From contig DVJC01000006.1 of the NCBI GenBank assembly GCA_018710835.1, positions 1-36,339 on the forward strand: a stretch of DNA of 36,339 nt. Reading direction: 5' to 3'. Under the pieces are notes generated by a model that did not search any database, had not been told where the DNA came from, and was given only the letters and a program-made list of their open reading frames with translations. This DNA is from Candidatus Limadaptatus stercoravium. GTDB taxonomy: Bacteria > Bacillota > Clostridia > Christensenellales > CAG-917. Positions 1 through 9,481 of this stretch are shown one piece after another. A program made the position numbers and the translations under genes. The first letter of the stretch is position 1. Every line of letters starts with the position of its first letter.

Positions 1-43
1 GGCAGCCAAAAATAAGAATACGGCGGAAAACGGAAAGATTTGC

Positions 44-70
44 AAAAGCGGGGCTTTGTGCCCCGCTTTT
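44..70. terminator. Rho-independent terminator hairpin, possibly bidirectional (downstream of serA on -)
   Basis: AAAGCGGGG-CTTTGTG-CCCCGCTTT followed by a T-run on +; a shorter TTTT on -. Confidence 0.7.
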
Positions 71-101
71 TCAGTGTTTAACATTATGTTGCGTCATTAG
101 C

Positions 102-1199
102 TTATTTTATGACGCGGACTTTTATCACGCCATCTTTCGCTTCGAGTGCGGCGGCGTCGATGACGGAGTCGGTGTCGATGAGGGTATAGGTGTAGCCCTT
201 TGCCGTGGAGGACAGTCCGTCCGTACCGAGCGCTGTGCCTTCCTTGGAAAGCACGGCGATGCGGTGTTTTGTCTTGAGCTCCGCTTTGAGGCAGGGCAGG
301 TTGACGGAATTGACGATGTTGCCGTTCTCGATATAGTCCTTTAGTTCGTTCGCCGCCATGACCGCGCAGTTGTCCTCCGCTTCTTCCGTGGACGCGCCGA
401 GGTGGGGCACCGCTATGATGCCGTCGCAGGAGTTGATCTCCGCGGTGGGGAAGTCGCAGACGTACTTGTGCAGTTTGCCGCCGGCGAGCGCCGCCTTGAT
501 GTCGGACACCACGGCGAGTTCGCCGCGCGCGGCGTTGACCACCACCGCGCCGTCCGCCATTTTCGCTATCGCGGCGGAATTGATCATACCTTTGGTTTCC
601 TCGGTGGCGGGCATGTGCAGGGACACGAAGTTCGCGTCCTCATATGCTTCTTCGGCGGTGGGGCACACTTCGACGAAGGGGATCTCCGCTTTCGCCGCGT
701 CGGAGAGGTAGGGGTCGTAGCCCTTAACGGTCATGCCGAGCGCGTTCGCCGCGGCGGCGACCTTTCTGCCTATCGCGCCGAGCCCCAGCACCGCGAGCGT
801 CTTGCCCGCGATCTCGTGTCCGACGAACTGTTTCTTGCCCTTTTCCACCTGTTTCGCCACGTCGTCGCCGGTGAGAGAGGACGCCCACTTTATGCCTTCC
901 GCGAGGTTGCGCGCGGCGAGCATGAACTCGCATATCACCATTTCCTTGACCGCATTCGCGTTCGCGCCCGGCGTGTTGAAAACGACGACTCCGCGCTTTG
1001 CGTAATCGGCATGGGGGATATTGTTGACGCCCGCGCCGGCTCTTGCTACGGCAAGCACGGAGGAGGGCAGATCGTATTCCGCCATATTCGCGCTTCTGAC
1101 GAGTATGCCCGCGGGGGACGCGCTCTCGTCGACCAGGTCGTATCCGCTCAGGATCTTGTCTGCAAGAGGAGAGATGGCGTTGAGTTTCAGAATGTCCAT
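102..1199 (-). CDS. serA: D-3-phosphoglycerate dehydrogenase
   Basis: 365-aa ORF; NAD-binding motif VLGLGAIGRKVAAAANALGM, VVNAARGELAV, PHLGASTEEAE; directly downstream of serC. Confidence 0.93.
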   Translation of the reverse strand: MDILKLNAISPLADKILSGYDLVDESASPAGILVRSANMAEYDLPSSVLAVARAGAGVNNIPHADYAKRGVVVFNTPGANANAVKEMVICEFMLAARNLAEGIKWASSLTGDDVAKQVEKGKKQFVGHEIAGKTLAVLGLGAIGRKVAAAANALGMTVKGYDPYLSDAAKAEIPFVEVCPTAEEAYEDANFVSLHMPATEETKGMINSAAIAKMADGAVVVNAARGELAVVSDIKAALAGGKLHKYVCDFPTAEINSCDGIIAVPHLGASTEEAEDNCAVMAANELKDYIENGNIVNSVNLPCLKAELKTKHRIAVLSKEGTALGTDGLSSTAKGYTYTLIDTDSVIDAAALEAKDGVIKVRVIK

Positions 1200-1206
1200 A
1201 ACGCCC

Positions 1207-2280
1207 TCACTTGTTTTCCGTTTCGAACTTCTTCATGAAGCCGATGAGCGCTTTCACGCCTTCGACGGGCATCGCGTTGTAGATGGACGCGCGCATGCCG
1301 CCGGCAAGACGGTGCCCCTTGAGGGACACGAGTCCCGCGCCTTCCGCTTCCTTGACGAACTTCGCGTCGAGCTCGGCGGAGGGGGTGACGAAGGGGACGT
1401 TCATGATCGACCTGTCTTCGGGATTGACCTTGTTGGCGTAGAAGGAGGAGTTGTCGATGAAGTCGTACAGCATCGCCGCCTTTTCGCGGTTGATCTTCTC
1501 CATGGCCGCCACGCCGCCCATCTTCTTGAGATAGCGCATGTTGAGCATCATGACGTAGATCGCCCAGCAGGGAGGGGTGTTGTAGAGGCTGTTGTTGGCC
1601 GCGTGCACGGAATATTTGAACATCGTGGGGCAGATCGCCATCTCGCCGCCGAGCATATCCTTGCGGACGATGACGAGAGTGACGCCCGCGGGGGCGAGGT
1701 TCTTCTGCGCACCGGCGTAGATGAGCGCGTACTTGTTCACGTCCGCGACTTCGCTCATGATGCAGGAGGACATATCGGACACGAGCGGCGCGCCGCAGTC
1801 GGGCACATAGTTCCACTTGGTGCCGAAGATGGTGTTGTTCTCGGTGATGTGGACGTAGTCGATGTCATCGCGGAAGTCCGCACGCGTGACTTTGGGTATG
1901 TAGGTGTAGCCCGCGTCTTCGGAGGACGCGACGAGGCGGATGTCGCCGTATTTCATCGCTTCCTTGTACGCCTTTTTGGAGAAGTTGCCCGTCACGACGT
2001 AATCCGCGCGTCCCTTCTTCAGCAGATTGAGAGGGACGGACTCGAACTGCGTCGACGCGCCGCCCTGGAGCAGCAGCACTTCGTATTCGTCGGAGATGTT
2101 CATCAGCTCGCGGACGAGGGCGATGCACTCGTTGTGTATGGGTTCGTACACCTTGCCGCGGTGGCTGAGCTCCATGACGCTCATTCCCGAACCTTCGTAA
2201 TCGGTGATCTGTCTGCCGGCCTCTTCGAGCACTTCCATGGGAAGCATGCTGGGACCTGCCGAAAAGTTGTAAACTCGCAT
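1207..2280 (-). CDS. serC: Phosphoserine aminotransferase
   Basis: 357 aa starting MRVYNFSAGPSMLPMEVLEEAG; AGAQKNLAPAGVTLVIVRKD PLP-lysine region. Confidence 0.96.
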   Translation of the reverse strand: MRVYNFSAGPSMLPMEVLEEAGRQITDYEGSGMSVMELSHRGKVYEPIHNECIALVRELMNISDEYEVLLLQGGASTQFESVPLNLLKKGRADYVVTGNFSKKAYKEAMKYGDIRLVASSEDAGYTYIPKVTRADFRDDIDYVHITENNTIFGTKWNYVPDCGAPLVSDMSSCIMSEVADVNKYALIYAGAQKNLAPAGVTLVIVRKDMLGGEMAICPTMFKYSVHAANNSLYNTPPCWAIYVMMLNMRYLKKMGGVAAMEKINREKAAMLYDFIDNSSFYANKVNPEDRSIMNVPFVTPSAELDAKFVKEAEGAGLVSLKGHRLAGGMRASIYNAMPVEGVKALIGFMKKFETENK

Positions 2281-2318
2281 AGTGCCTCCTTAAACGGTCA
2301 AACCGGAAATACGCGAAT

Positions 2319-2348
2319 ATTATACAACATTCCGCGCCGCCGTGTAAA
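2319..2348 (-). promoter_or_regulatory. Putative sigma-A promoter for serC
   Basis: On -: TTTACA (2348-2343), N18, TATAAT (2324-2319). Confidence 0.5.
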
Positions 2349-2404
2349 GAATTTAACCGTGTAAATCATTCCGTGACGGAATTTTCCGTTAGTGGTCCGT
2401 GCGC

Positions 2405-2433
2405 TTGCATAAAGCGTTTATATTTTGTATAAT
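2405..2433 (+). promoter_or_regulatory. Putative sigma-A promoter for the rnj operon
   Basis: TTGCAT (2405-2410), N17, TATAAT (2428-2433). Confidence 0.6.
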
Positions 2434-2499
2434 AAAACTTAATTTGAGAAAAAATCGGATAGGCGCGCGGCATGAGCCGGCGCGCATGACAGGAGAAAT

Positions 2500-4131
2500 A
2501 TGGCAAAATCTGTGAAAGTTGTTTTTCTGGGCGGCGTGGGAGAGATAGGTAAGAACATGACCGCCATCGAGTACGGCGACGACATCGTCATCGTGGATTG
2601 CGGCGTGGAGTTCCCGCAGGGCGACAGCCCCGGCATCGACGCGATCATCCCCGACATCACTTACATCCGCGACAACCGCAGGAAACTGCGCGGCATACTC
2701 CTCACCCACGGGCACGAGGATCACATCGGCGCGCTGCCTTACTATGCGGACGAGCTGGACGTGCCCATCTACGGCACCGCGCTCACGCTCGGACTGCTGG
2801 AGCGCAAGCTCTCCGAAAGGGGAGTGAAAGCGGATCTGTGCAAGGTGAAAGAGGGCGACACCGTGAAACTCGGCTGTTTCGAGGCGGAGTTCATCAAGGT
2901 CGCGCACTCCATGGCGGGCGCGTGCGCGCTGTCGCTGACCACTCCGATAGGCATAGTGTTCGTCACCGGCGATTTCAAGATCGACAACACGCCCATAGAC
3001 GGCAAAAAGACGGATCTCCAGCGCATTGCGGAGATAGGCGCGAAAGGAGTGCTGCTCATGCTGGGCGAGTCCACCAATGTGGAACGCAAAGGCTCCTCCA
3101 CCTCCGAAAAGATGGTGGGGCAGGGGCTTGAAAACATCTTCGTCGCCAACGCTGACAAGCGTATCGTCGTGGCGTGCTTCGCCTCCTCCAACTACAGGGT
3201 GCAGCAGATACTCTGGCTAGCGGAGAAATACGGCAGGAAAGTCGTGCTCGCAGGCAGAAGCATGAAGGGCATAGTCGAAGTCGCCTCCCGCGTCGGGGAA
3301 CTGCATGTGCCGAAGGGCATCATCGCGGACGGCGTGGGCAAACTTCCTCCCGAAAAACTCGTCGTCATCGCCACGGGTTCGCAGGGAGAGCCGACCAGCG
3401 CGCTCAACCGCATGAGCCGCGGCGATTTCAACAAAGTTTCGATAGGTCCCGACGACGTGGTCGTGCTGTCCTCGACGCCCATACCCGGCAACGAGAAGTC
3501 CGTCTACGACGTCATCAACAATCTGTTCCGCAAGGGCGCGAACGTCATATACGAGGCAATGAACGAGGTGCACGTCTCCGGACACGCGTACGAGGAGGAG
3601 CTGAAGATCATGCTCTCTCTCGTGCGTCCTAAATATTTCATGCCCGTGCACGGCGAATACCGCCACCAGTTCAAGCATGCGGAGATCGCAAAATCGCTCG
3701 GCATCAAGGAGAGCAACATCGTCATACCCAACATCGGCGAAGCGTACGGCGTCAACGCGCATTCGCTCAAACAGCATTCCAATGTGCCGGCGGGCAACGT
3801 GTACGTCGACGGCGTGGTGCTCGAGGACGGCTCTTCCGTGGTGTCCGACCGCAGGTCGCTTGCCGAATACGGCATGCTGCTCGTGCTCGCGTCAGTCAAC
3901 ACCGAGAAGGGCGTGATAGCCGGAGAGCCCGACGTCATCGCGAGAGGGTTCAACCTCACCGACGAGATAGAGCAGGAGATCGCCGGCACCGTCCGCGACA
4001 CCGTGAACGGCGCGGATTTCGACGAAAACGGGCTGGGCGAGCTTGCGCGCGCCGTCAAGAAAGCGGTGCGTAAACTGTTCTACCGCGACAGGCAGTTCCC
4101 CATCATAATCCCGATCATCGTAGAGGACTGA
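2500..4131 (+). CDS. rnj: Ribonuclease J (beta-CASP metallo-beta-lactamase RNase)
   Basis: 543 aa; LTHGHEDHIGALPYY metal site; PVHGEYRHQFKHAEIAKSLGI; RNase J-like C-terminus. Confidence 0.95.
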   Translation: MAKSVKVVFLGGVGEIGKNMTAIEYGDDIVIVDCGVEFPQGDSPGIDAIIPDITYIRDNRRKLRGILLTHGHEDHIGALPYYADELDVPIYGTALTLGLLERKLSERGVKADLCKVKEGDTVKLGCFEAEFIKVAHSMAGACALSLTTPIGIVFVTGDFKIDNTPIDGKKTDLQRIAEIGAKGVLLMLGESTNVERKGSSTSEKMVGQGLENIFVANADKRIVVACFASSNYRVQQILWLAEKYGRKVVLAGRSMKGIVEVASRVGELHVPKGIIADGVGKLPPEKLVVIATGSQGEPTSALNRMSRGDFNKVSIGPDDVVVLSSTPIPGNEKSVYDVINNLFRKGANVIYEAMNEVHVSGHAYEEELKIMLSLVRPKYFMPVHGEYRHQFKHAEIAKSLGIKESNIVIPNIGEAYGVNAHSLKQHSNVPAGNVYVDGVVLEDGSSVVSDRRSLAEYGMLLVLASVNTEKGVIAGEPDVIARGFNLTDEIEQEIAGTVRDTVNGADFDENGLGELARAVKKAVRKLFYRDRQFPIIIPIIVED

Positions 4132-4132
4132 C

Positions 4133-5230
4133 ATGCAGCGCAAACCCGTCGTACTCATTCTCACATCTTCCGACGAACGCGGCGGCGCGGCGGAAAATTA
4201 CGCCGCCGCCATAAGCGCGGACGGCAGGTTCAACACTGTGGTGCTCGGTGAGGACAAGTACGGCGCGAAGGACATCTTCGGAAAGCACAGCAAAGCGGCA
4301 TTCCGCGCGGACAAGCGCAGGCTGCTCATGAGCGGCGCGGCTTCCGCAGGCAGACTGCTGAGGGCGGGGACGTGCCGCGGCAGACTGCACGGCAGGAACA
4401 GGCGCGTCGCAAACGCAGTGAAACGCTATGCGCCGGAGTACGTCCTCACGGTCACGCCGTATGCGCAGGCGGCTTTTACGGAGGCGAAGCGCAGGGCGGG
4501 ATTCGACGTGCCGTCCGTGCATGCGGTCACGTCCTTCGTGCTTCCCGGCACGGACTATCCGGCGTATGCCGCGGACGTCTATCTTGTGGAGAACGCCGAC
4601 GTCAAGGAGGAGCTGGTGTCGAGGGGCATACCGTCCAGGCACGTTGCAGTCACGGGGCTTCCCTTCGACGCGCCGCGCGTCACCCCGGCGGAAACGGAGG
4701 ACGGCAAGCAGGAACTCGGACTTCCGCGCACGCCCACCGTGTTCGTCAATGCCGGCGGCAGGGACGCGGTGGAGATACTCGGATTGCTGGCGGATCAGGG
4801 CGACATCATCAACATCGCGTGCTATGCCGAGGACGTGAAGCTCCTTGCCGCGCTGCGCACCAGGGCGGACAGGGCGGAAACGCGCAGCAACGTCGTGCTG
4901 ATCACGCGCAAGGACATGTTCCGCGAATATCTGCTCATGAGCGACATCGTGATCACGCGGTTCGAGCCGTCCGTGGTCTACACCTGCTTCAAGGCGGGTA
5001 AACCCGTCGTCGCGTTCGGAAAGAACGCGGAGGAAGAAAAAAACGTCGCCTATCTTGCCGAAAGGAAGCTCGTCATGCCGGCGCGGTCGGACATCGACGT
5101 GGTTGCGCTGATATACAAATTCATGCAGACGGACACCGCTTCGGAGTACGTCGAAAACGGAGTGGAGAGGACGGAAATGTTCTCGCTCGAAAACACGGCG
5201 AATTATCTCGCCGCCTACTCGGAAAGGTGA
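4133..5230 (+). CDS. Putative glycosyltransferase, GT-B/MurG-MGDG synthase-like
   Basis: 365 aa; VYLVENADVKEELVSRGIPSRHVAVTGLPFD resembles GT28-like linkers; C-terminal SDIVITRFEPSVVYTCFKAGKPVVAFG; tightly packed after rnj. Confidence 0.45.
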   Translation: MQRKPVVLILTSSDERGGAAENYAAAISADGRFNTVVLGEDKYGAKDIFGKHSKAAFRADKRRLLMSGAASAGRLLRAGTCRGRLHGRNRRVANAVKRYAPEYVLTVTPYAQAAFTEAKRRAGFDVPSVHAVTSFVLPGTDYPAYAADVYLVENADVKEELVSRGIPSRHVAVTGLPFDAPRVTPAETEDGKQELGLPRTPTVFVNAGGRDAVEILGLLADQGDIINIACYAEDVKLLAALRTRADRAETRSNVVLITRKDMFREYLLMSDIVITRFEPSVVYTCFKAGKPVVAFGKNAEEEKNVAYLAERKLVMPARSDIDVVALIYKFMQTDTASEYVENGVERTEMFSLENTANYLAAYSER

Positions 5231-5231
5231 T

Positions 5232-6515
5232 ATGGCAATCGTAAGATCTCTCGGAAAAGCCGCGCGCCGCGCGGGAATGCGCGCCGGCGACGACCTCGTT
5301 TCCCTCGGCGGAATACCCGTCCGGGACATTTTGGACTGCCTGTATTTCGACGGGGAAGAGAAGTTCGACGCCGAAATCGTACGGGGCGGCAAACGCCGTG
5401 TGCTGCATGTGAGAAAGAGTGCCGACGAGCCGCTCGGCATCGAACTCGAAGAGGAAATGCGCCCCATGCGCTGCCGCAACAAATGCGTGTTCTGTTTCGT
5501 CGATCAGCTGCCGAAAGGAATGCGCGAAAGCCTCTACGTCAAGGACGACGACTACCGATACAGTTTCATCAGCGGAAGCTACGTCACTCTCACCAATCTT
5601 TCCGACGACGACATAGACAGGATAATACGCCTCGGACTCAGTCCGATATACATATCCGTGCACGCTTTCACCGACGAAGTGCGGAGGCGGCTGGTGACCA
5701 ATCCCGGCACCGACACTCTCATCGCTAGGATGCGGAAACTGGGCGCCGCAGGTATAAAGATGCACACGCAGCTCGTCATTGTCCCCGGACTCAACGACGG
5801 GGAGGAGCTGACGAAGAGCATACGCGGACTGCACGGCGTGGAGGGCGTGGCGACCGTCGCCGTAGTACCCGTGGGGCTGACCGGACACCGCGAAGGGCTT
5901 GCGCCCCTCCGTCCCGCGACGCGGGAAGAATCCGCCGCGACGGTGAAACAGGTGGAAGAGCTGAATGCGGAATTCGGCGGTTTCTGCTGGTGCTCGGACG
6001 AGTATTACGTCAAGGCGGGCATGCCGCCGCGCGAATACCCGTATTACGGCGATTTCGAGCAGATAGAGAACGGAGTCGGGCTTTTCGCGGAGTTTTACGA
6101 CAACGTGGACTACGAACTCTCCTCCCTTCCCGACATGCGGCTGAACAAGAAGATCGCCCTCATCACGGGGGTGGACTTCGCGCCGTACCTCAGGGAGAAG
6201 ATGAAAGAAGTTGACGCCAAAATCGGCATTTCAAGCACCGTTTTCGGCATAATAAACCGTTTCTTCGGAGAAACGATCACAGTCGCCGGGCTTGTGACGG
6301 CAGGAGATATAACAGCACAGGCGGACTGCTCGGGCATGGACGCCGCCGTCATTCCCGACAATATGCTGAAGGAGTTCGGCGACGTATTTTTGGACAACGT
6401 AACGACGGACGAGGTGTCGCGCGCTCTCGGCGTGCCGCTCATCGTCGTGTCGCACAACGGCTCGGATCTGGTGAGCCGCATCGCGGACCGTTTCCGCGGG
6501 GAGGAGAGAAGATGA
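5232..6515 (+). CDS. DUF512 family protein (PDZ-like N-terminus, radical-SAM-like core)
   Basis: 427 aa; CRNKCVFCFVDQLPKGMRESLYVKDDDYRYSFISGSYVTLTNL is characteristic of the DUF512/TIGR03279 family; precedes der. Confidence 0.88.
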   Translation: MAIVRSLGKAARRAGMRAGDDLVSLGGIPVRDILDCLYFDGEEKFDAEIVRGGKRRVLHVRKSADEPLGIELEEEMRPMRCRNKCVFCFVDQLPKGMRESLYVKDDDYRYSFISGSYVTLTNLSDDDIDRIIRLGLSPIYISVHAFTDEVRRRLVTNPGTDTLIARMRKLGAAGIKMHTQLVIVPGLNDGEELTKSIRGLHGVEGVATVAVVPVGLTGHREGLAPLRPATREESAATVKQVEELNAEFGGFCWCSDEYYVKAGMPPREYPYYGDFEQIENGVGLFAEFYDNVDYELSSLPDMRLNKKIALITGVDFAPYLREKMKEVDAKIGISSTVFGIINRFFGETITVAGLVTAGDITAQADCSGMDAAVIPDNMLKEFGDVFLDNVTTDEVSRALGVPLIVVSHNGSDLVSRIADRFRGEERR

Positions 6516-7822
6516 AGCCTCTTATTGCCATAGTGGGACGCCCCAATGTGGGCAAATCCACGCTTTTCAACCGCATAGCCGGAGGGCAGATCGCCATCGT
6601 CGAGGATACCCCCGGCGTGACGCGTGACAGGATATACGCCGACTGCGAGTGGTGCGGCCGCGCTTTCACGCTCATTGACACCGGCGGACTCGAACTCAAG
6701 AGCGAGGACGAGATGTGGATGCACATCCGCGCGCAGGTGGAGATAGCCGTCGAAGCGTCCGACGCCATCATTTACGTCGTGGACGGCAAGACAGGGCTCA
6801 CGCTCGACGACGAGGCGATCGCGGCGTATCTGCGCAAGGCGAAAGTCCCGGTGATACTTGCCGTCAACAAGATAGACAACAACGAACTGCATGAAGCGTA
6901 CGGCTTCTATTCGCTCGGTTTCGGGGAGCCTTACGCCGTTTCCGCCGCGCAGGGGAAGGGCATCGGCGAGCTTCTCGACGCGGTGACGGACGCCGTCCCC
7001 GCCGTCGCGCCCGAAGAGGACGAGGACGTGATAAAGATCGCCATAGTCGGCAAGCCGAATGCGGGCAAGAGTTCCATCGTCAACAGGCTGCTCGGCTACG
7101 AGCGCGTGATAGTCAGCGACGTCGCCGGCACGACGCGCGACGCGATAGATACGCCCATCACCGTGGGAGGGGACAAATACGTCCTTATCGACACCGCCGG
7201 CATACGCAGAAAAAAGAGCGTCGGCGACGGATTGGAGCGTTACAGCGTTCTGCGCAGTCTGCTCGCGGTGCGCCGCGCGGACGTCGCGGTCATCGTGCTG
7301 GACTCTGCCGAGGGAGTGACGGAGCAGGACGTCAAGATCGCGGGTTATGTGGACGCGCAGGGCAAACCCTCCGTCGTGGTAATGAACAAGTGGGACCTTG
7401 TGGCAAAGGATACGCATACGATAGAGAAGTACGAGAAAAAGTTGCATGAAGACCTTAAATTCATGGACTACTTCAAGTCCGTGTATGTGTCGGCAATGAC
7501 GGGAAAACGCGCGGACGCGATACTTCCCGCGTGCAGAAAGGTGCTCGCCAACAGCCGCAGGAGGATCGCTACGGGACTTCTCAACGAAGTGCTTGCGGAC
7601 GCTACGCGCATCAGCGAGCCTCCCTCCAAACTCGGCAGACGGCTCAAACTGCTGTACATCACGGAGGCTTCCGTCGCGCCGCCCACTTTCGTGCTCAAGG
7701 TCAACGATCCCGACCTCATGCACTTCAGCTACAAGCGGTATCTCGAAAATGCGCTCCGCCGGAGCTTCGACTTCTCGGGCACGCCCATACGCCTGCTGGT
7801 GCGCGGAGGAAAAGAGGAATAA
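6512..7822 (+). CDS. der: Ribosome-associated GTPase Der/EngA
   Basis: Two G domains (GRPNVGKSTLFNR and GKPNAGKSSIVNR), NKID/NKWD; ATGA overlap with the upstream gene. Confidence 0.97.
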   Translation: MKPLIAIVGRPNVGKSTLFNRIAGGQIAIVEDTPGVTRDRIYADCEWCGRAFTLIDTGGLELKSEDEMWMHIRAQVEIAVEASDAIIYVVDGKTGLTLDDEAIAAYLRKAKVPVILAVNKIDNNELHEAYGFYSLGFGEPYAVSAAQGKGIGELLDAVTDAVPAVAPEEDEDVIKIAIVGKPNAGKSSIVNRLLGYERVIVSDVAGTTRDAIDTPITVGGDKYVLIDTAGIRRKKSVGDGLERYSVLRSLLAVRRADVAVIVLDSAEGVTEQDVKIAGYVDAQGKPSVVVMNKWDLVAKDTHTIEKYEKKLHEDLKFMDYFKSVYVSAMTGKRADAILPACRKVLANSRRRIATGLLNEVLADATRISEPPSKLGRRLKLLYITEASVAPPTFVLKVNDPDLMHFSYKRYLENALRRSFDFSGTPIRLLVRGGKEE

Positions 7823-7869
7823 AGCCGCTTGCGCTTCGGCGCAATGTGTGGTAGGATAATTGAAAACGT

Positions 7870-7907
7870 CCGCGGCAGGACCGCGGCGCGCCGTTCGGAT
7901 CGGCGCG
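7870..7907 (+). promoter_or_regulatory. Tandem GC-rich hairpins in the leader of the aminotransferase gene
   Basis: CCGCGG-cagga-CCGCGG (7870-7886), then CGCGCCG-ttcggat-CGGCGCG (7887-7907) abutting SD AGGAGG (7908-7913). Confidence 0.4.
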
Positions 7908-7916
7908 AGGAGGATT

Positions 7917-9194
7917 ATGGATTATAAGTCTTTTTCCGCAAAGGAACTCGAAAATCTGCTCCGCGACGAGCAGAAACGCTTCAAGAAGCTCGTAAAAGAG
8001 GGCAGAAACGTGGATATGACGCGCGGCCGTCCCTCAAAGGAACAGCTTGAGATCGCAATGCCCATGCTGAAAGCCGCGGGCACTTACAACTATTCGGCAG
8101 AAACGTCCGACGCCCGCAATTACGGCGATCTCGGCGGTACGAAAGCGTGCAAGGCGCTCTTTGCCGAGCTTTTCGGTGTGAAACCGGAGGAAGTATTCGT
8201 CGGCGACGGCAGCAGCCTCGATCTCATGTACACGCTTGTGCATTTCGCAAAGCAGTTCGGCGTGCTCGGCGCCGCGCCCTGGAACAGCCTGAAAAAGGTC
8301 AAGTTCATCTGTCCTGCGCCCGGCTACGACCGCCACTTCTCCATCTGCCAGCAGTTCGGCATCGAGATGATCACCGTCCGCATGAAAGAGGACGGCCCCG
8401 ATATGGACGTCATCGAGTCCCTCGTCAGAGAGGACGATTCCATCAAGGGCATCTGGTGCGTGCCCAAGTATTCCAACCCCACGGGCATCACGTTCTCGGA
8501 CAGCGTGGTTGAAAGACTCGCCACCATGAAGACGGCGGCAAGCGACTTCCGCATCTTCTGGGACAACGCATACATGGTGCACAGCCTCTACGACGAGGAC
8601 GACAAACTGAAAAACATCTTTGACGTCGCGCGCAAGGCGGGCACGATGAACAGGATCTATTCCTTCGCGTCCACGTCCAAGATCACGTTTGCGGGCAGCG
8701 GCATTTCCGCTATTGCGGCGTCCGAGGAAAACATCAAGGATATCATGGGCAAGATGTTCTTCAAGTGCATCAACGCCAACAAAGTAAATCAGGTCATGCA
8801 CGTCAATTTCCTGAAAAACGCCGACGGCGTCAGGGAAGTGATGAAGAAGCATGCCGCGATGCTGCGTCCCAAATTCGAGCTGTTCGATAAGAAGTTTACG
8901 GAAGCGTTCGACGGCGACGAGTTCGTCAAGTGGTCCAAGCCGCGCGGAGGTTACTTTATTTCCGTAGACGTCAAGTCCTGCGCGAAACGTATAGTCGAAC
9001 TCGCTGCGACCGCGGGCGTCAAATTCACCGCTGCAGGCGCAACCTTCCCCTACAAACTCGACGACATGGACAGCAACATCCGCGTTGCACCGTCAGTTCC
9101 TTCCCTCGAAGAGATGGAGTTCGCCATCGACGTCATGATCTCCGCCATACGCCAGGCGCGTATGGAGATCGTCCTTGCCAAAACCAAGTCCTGA
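7917..9194 (+). CDS. PLP-dependent aminotransferase (Aminotran_MocR / aspartate aminotransferase-like)
   Basis: Start trimmed from 7860 to the ATG with SD AGGAGG; MDYKSFSAKELENLLRDEQKRFKKL, VDMTRGRPSKEQLEIAMPML, SNPTGITFSDSVVERLA, STSKITFAGSGISA. Confidence 0.85.
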   Translation: MDYKSFSAKELENLLRDEQKRFKKLVKEGRNVDMTRGRPSKEQLEIAMPMLKAAGTYNYSAETSDARNYGDLGGTKACKALFAELFGVKPEEVFVGDGSSLDLMYTLVHFAKQFGVLGAAPWNSLKKVKFICPAPGYDRHFSICQQFGIEMITVRMKEDGPDMDVIESLVREDDSIKGIWCVPKYSNPTGITFSDSVVERLATMKTAASDFRIFWDNAYMVHSLYDEDDKLKNIFDVARKAGTMNRIYSFASTSKITFAGSGISAIAASEENIKDIMGKMFFKCINANKVNQVMHVNFLKNADGVREVMKKHAAMLRPKFELFDKKFTEAFDGDEFVKWSKPRGGYFISVDVKSCAKRIVELAATAGVKFTAAGATFPYKLDDMDSNIRVAPSVPSLEEMEFAIDVMISAIRQARMEIVLAKTKS

Positions 9195-9436
9195 GCGGAC
9201 GGCTGACTGTGGTACCGAACGTTACATAAGTTATCGCAAAGTCCTGAGCGGACGGCTGACTGTGGTGCAGTGCATTACATAAGTTACCGCAAAGTCCTGT
9301 GCGTCCGGGTTCTGAGCGGACGGCTGACTACGGTACCGAACGTTAAATAAGTTATCGCAAAGTCCTGAGCGGACGGCTGACTGTGGCGCAGTGCATTGCA
9401 TAAGTTTCGGCAAAGTCCTGAGCGGGCGGCCGGCTA
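9188..9436. repeat. 53-bp tandem repeat array, about 4.4 units, one 15-bp insertion
   Basis: GTCCTGAGCGGACGGCTGACTGTGG... phases: GTCC at 9188, 9241, 9294, 9362, 9415; CTGAGCGG resumes at 9312 after a 15-bp insert. Confidence 0.9.
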
Positions 9437-9481
9437 TGCGGTAGAGAGTATAAAACGCACATTTAACAGCCGGCACACGCG

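Noticed and set aside
1021-2364. 447-aa + strand ORF opposite serC
   Set aside because: Shadow of serC; His/Val/Asp/Arg-rich translation without domain motifs.
4115-5482. 455-aa - strand ORF opposite the glycosyltransferase-like gene
   Set aside because: Spurious antisense frame; the + frame has the SD, operon spacing and motifs.
6110-7723. 537-aa - strand ORF opposite DUF512/der
   Set aside because: Antisense to strongly recognised genes; low-complexity composition typical of GC-driven spurious frames.
9188-9436. CRISPR array
   Set aside because: Units are contiguous with 53-bp periodicity and no unique spacers, and no cas genes are in the window.
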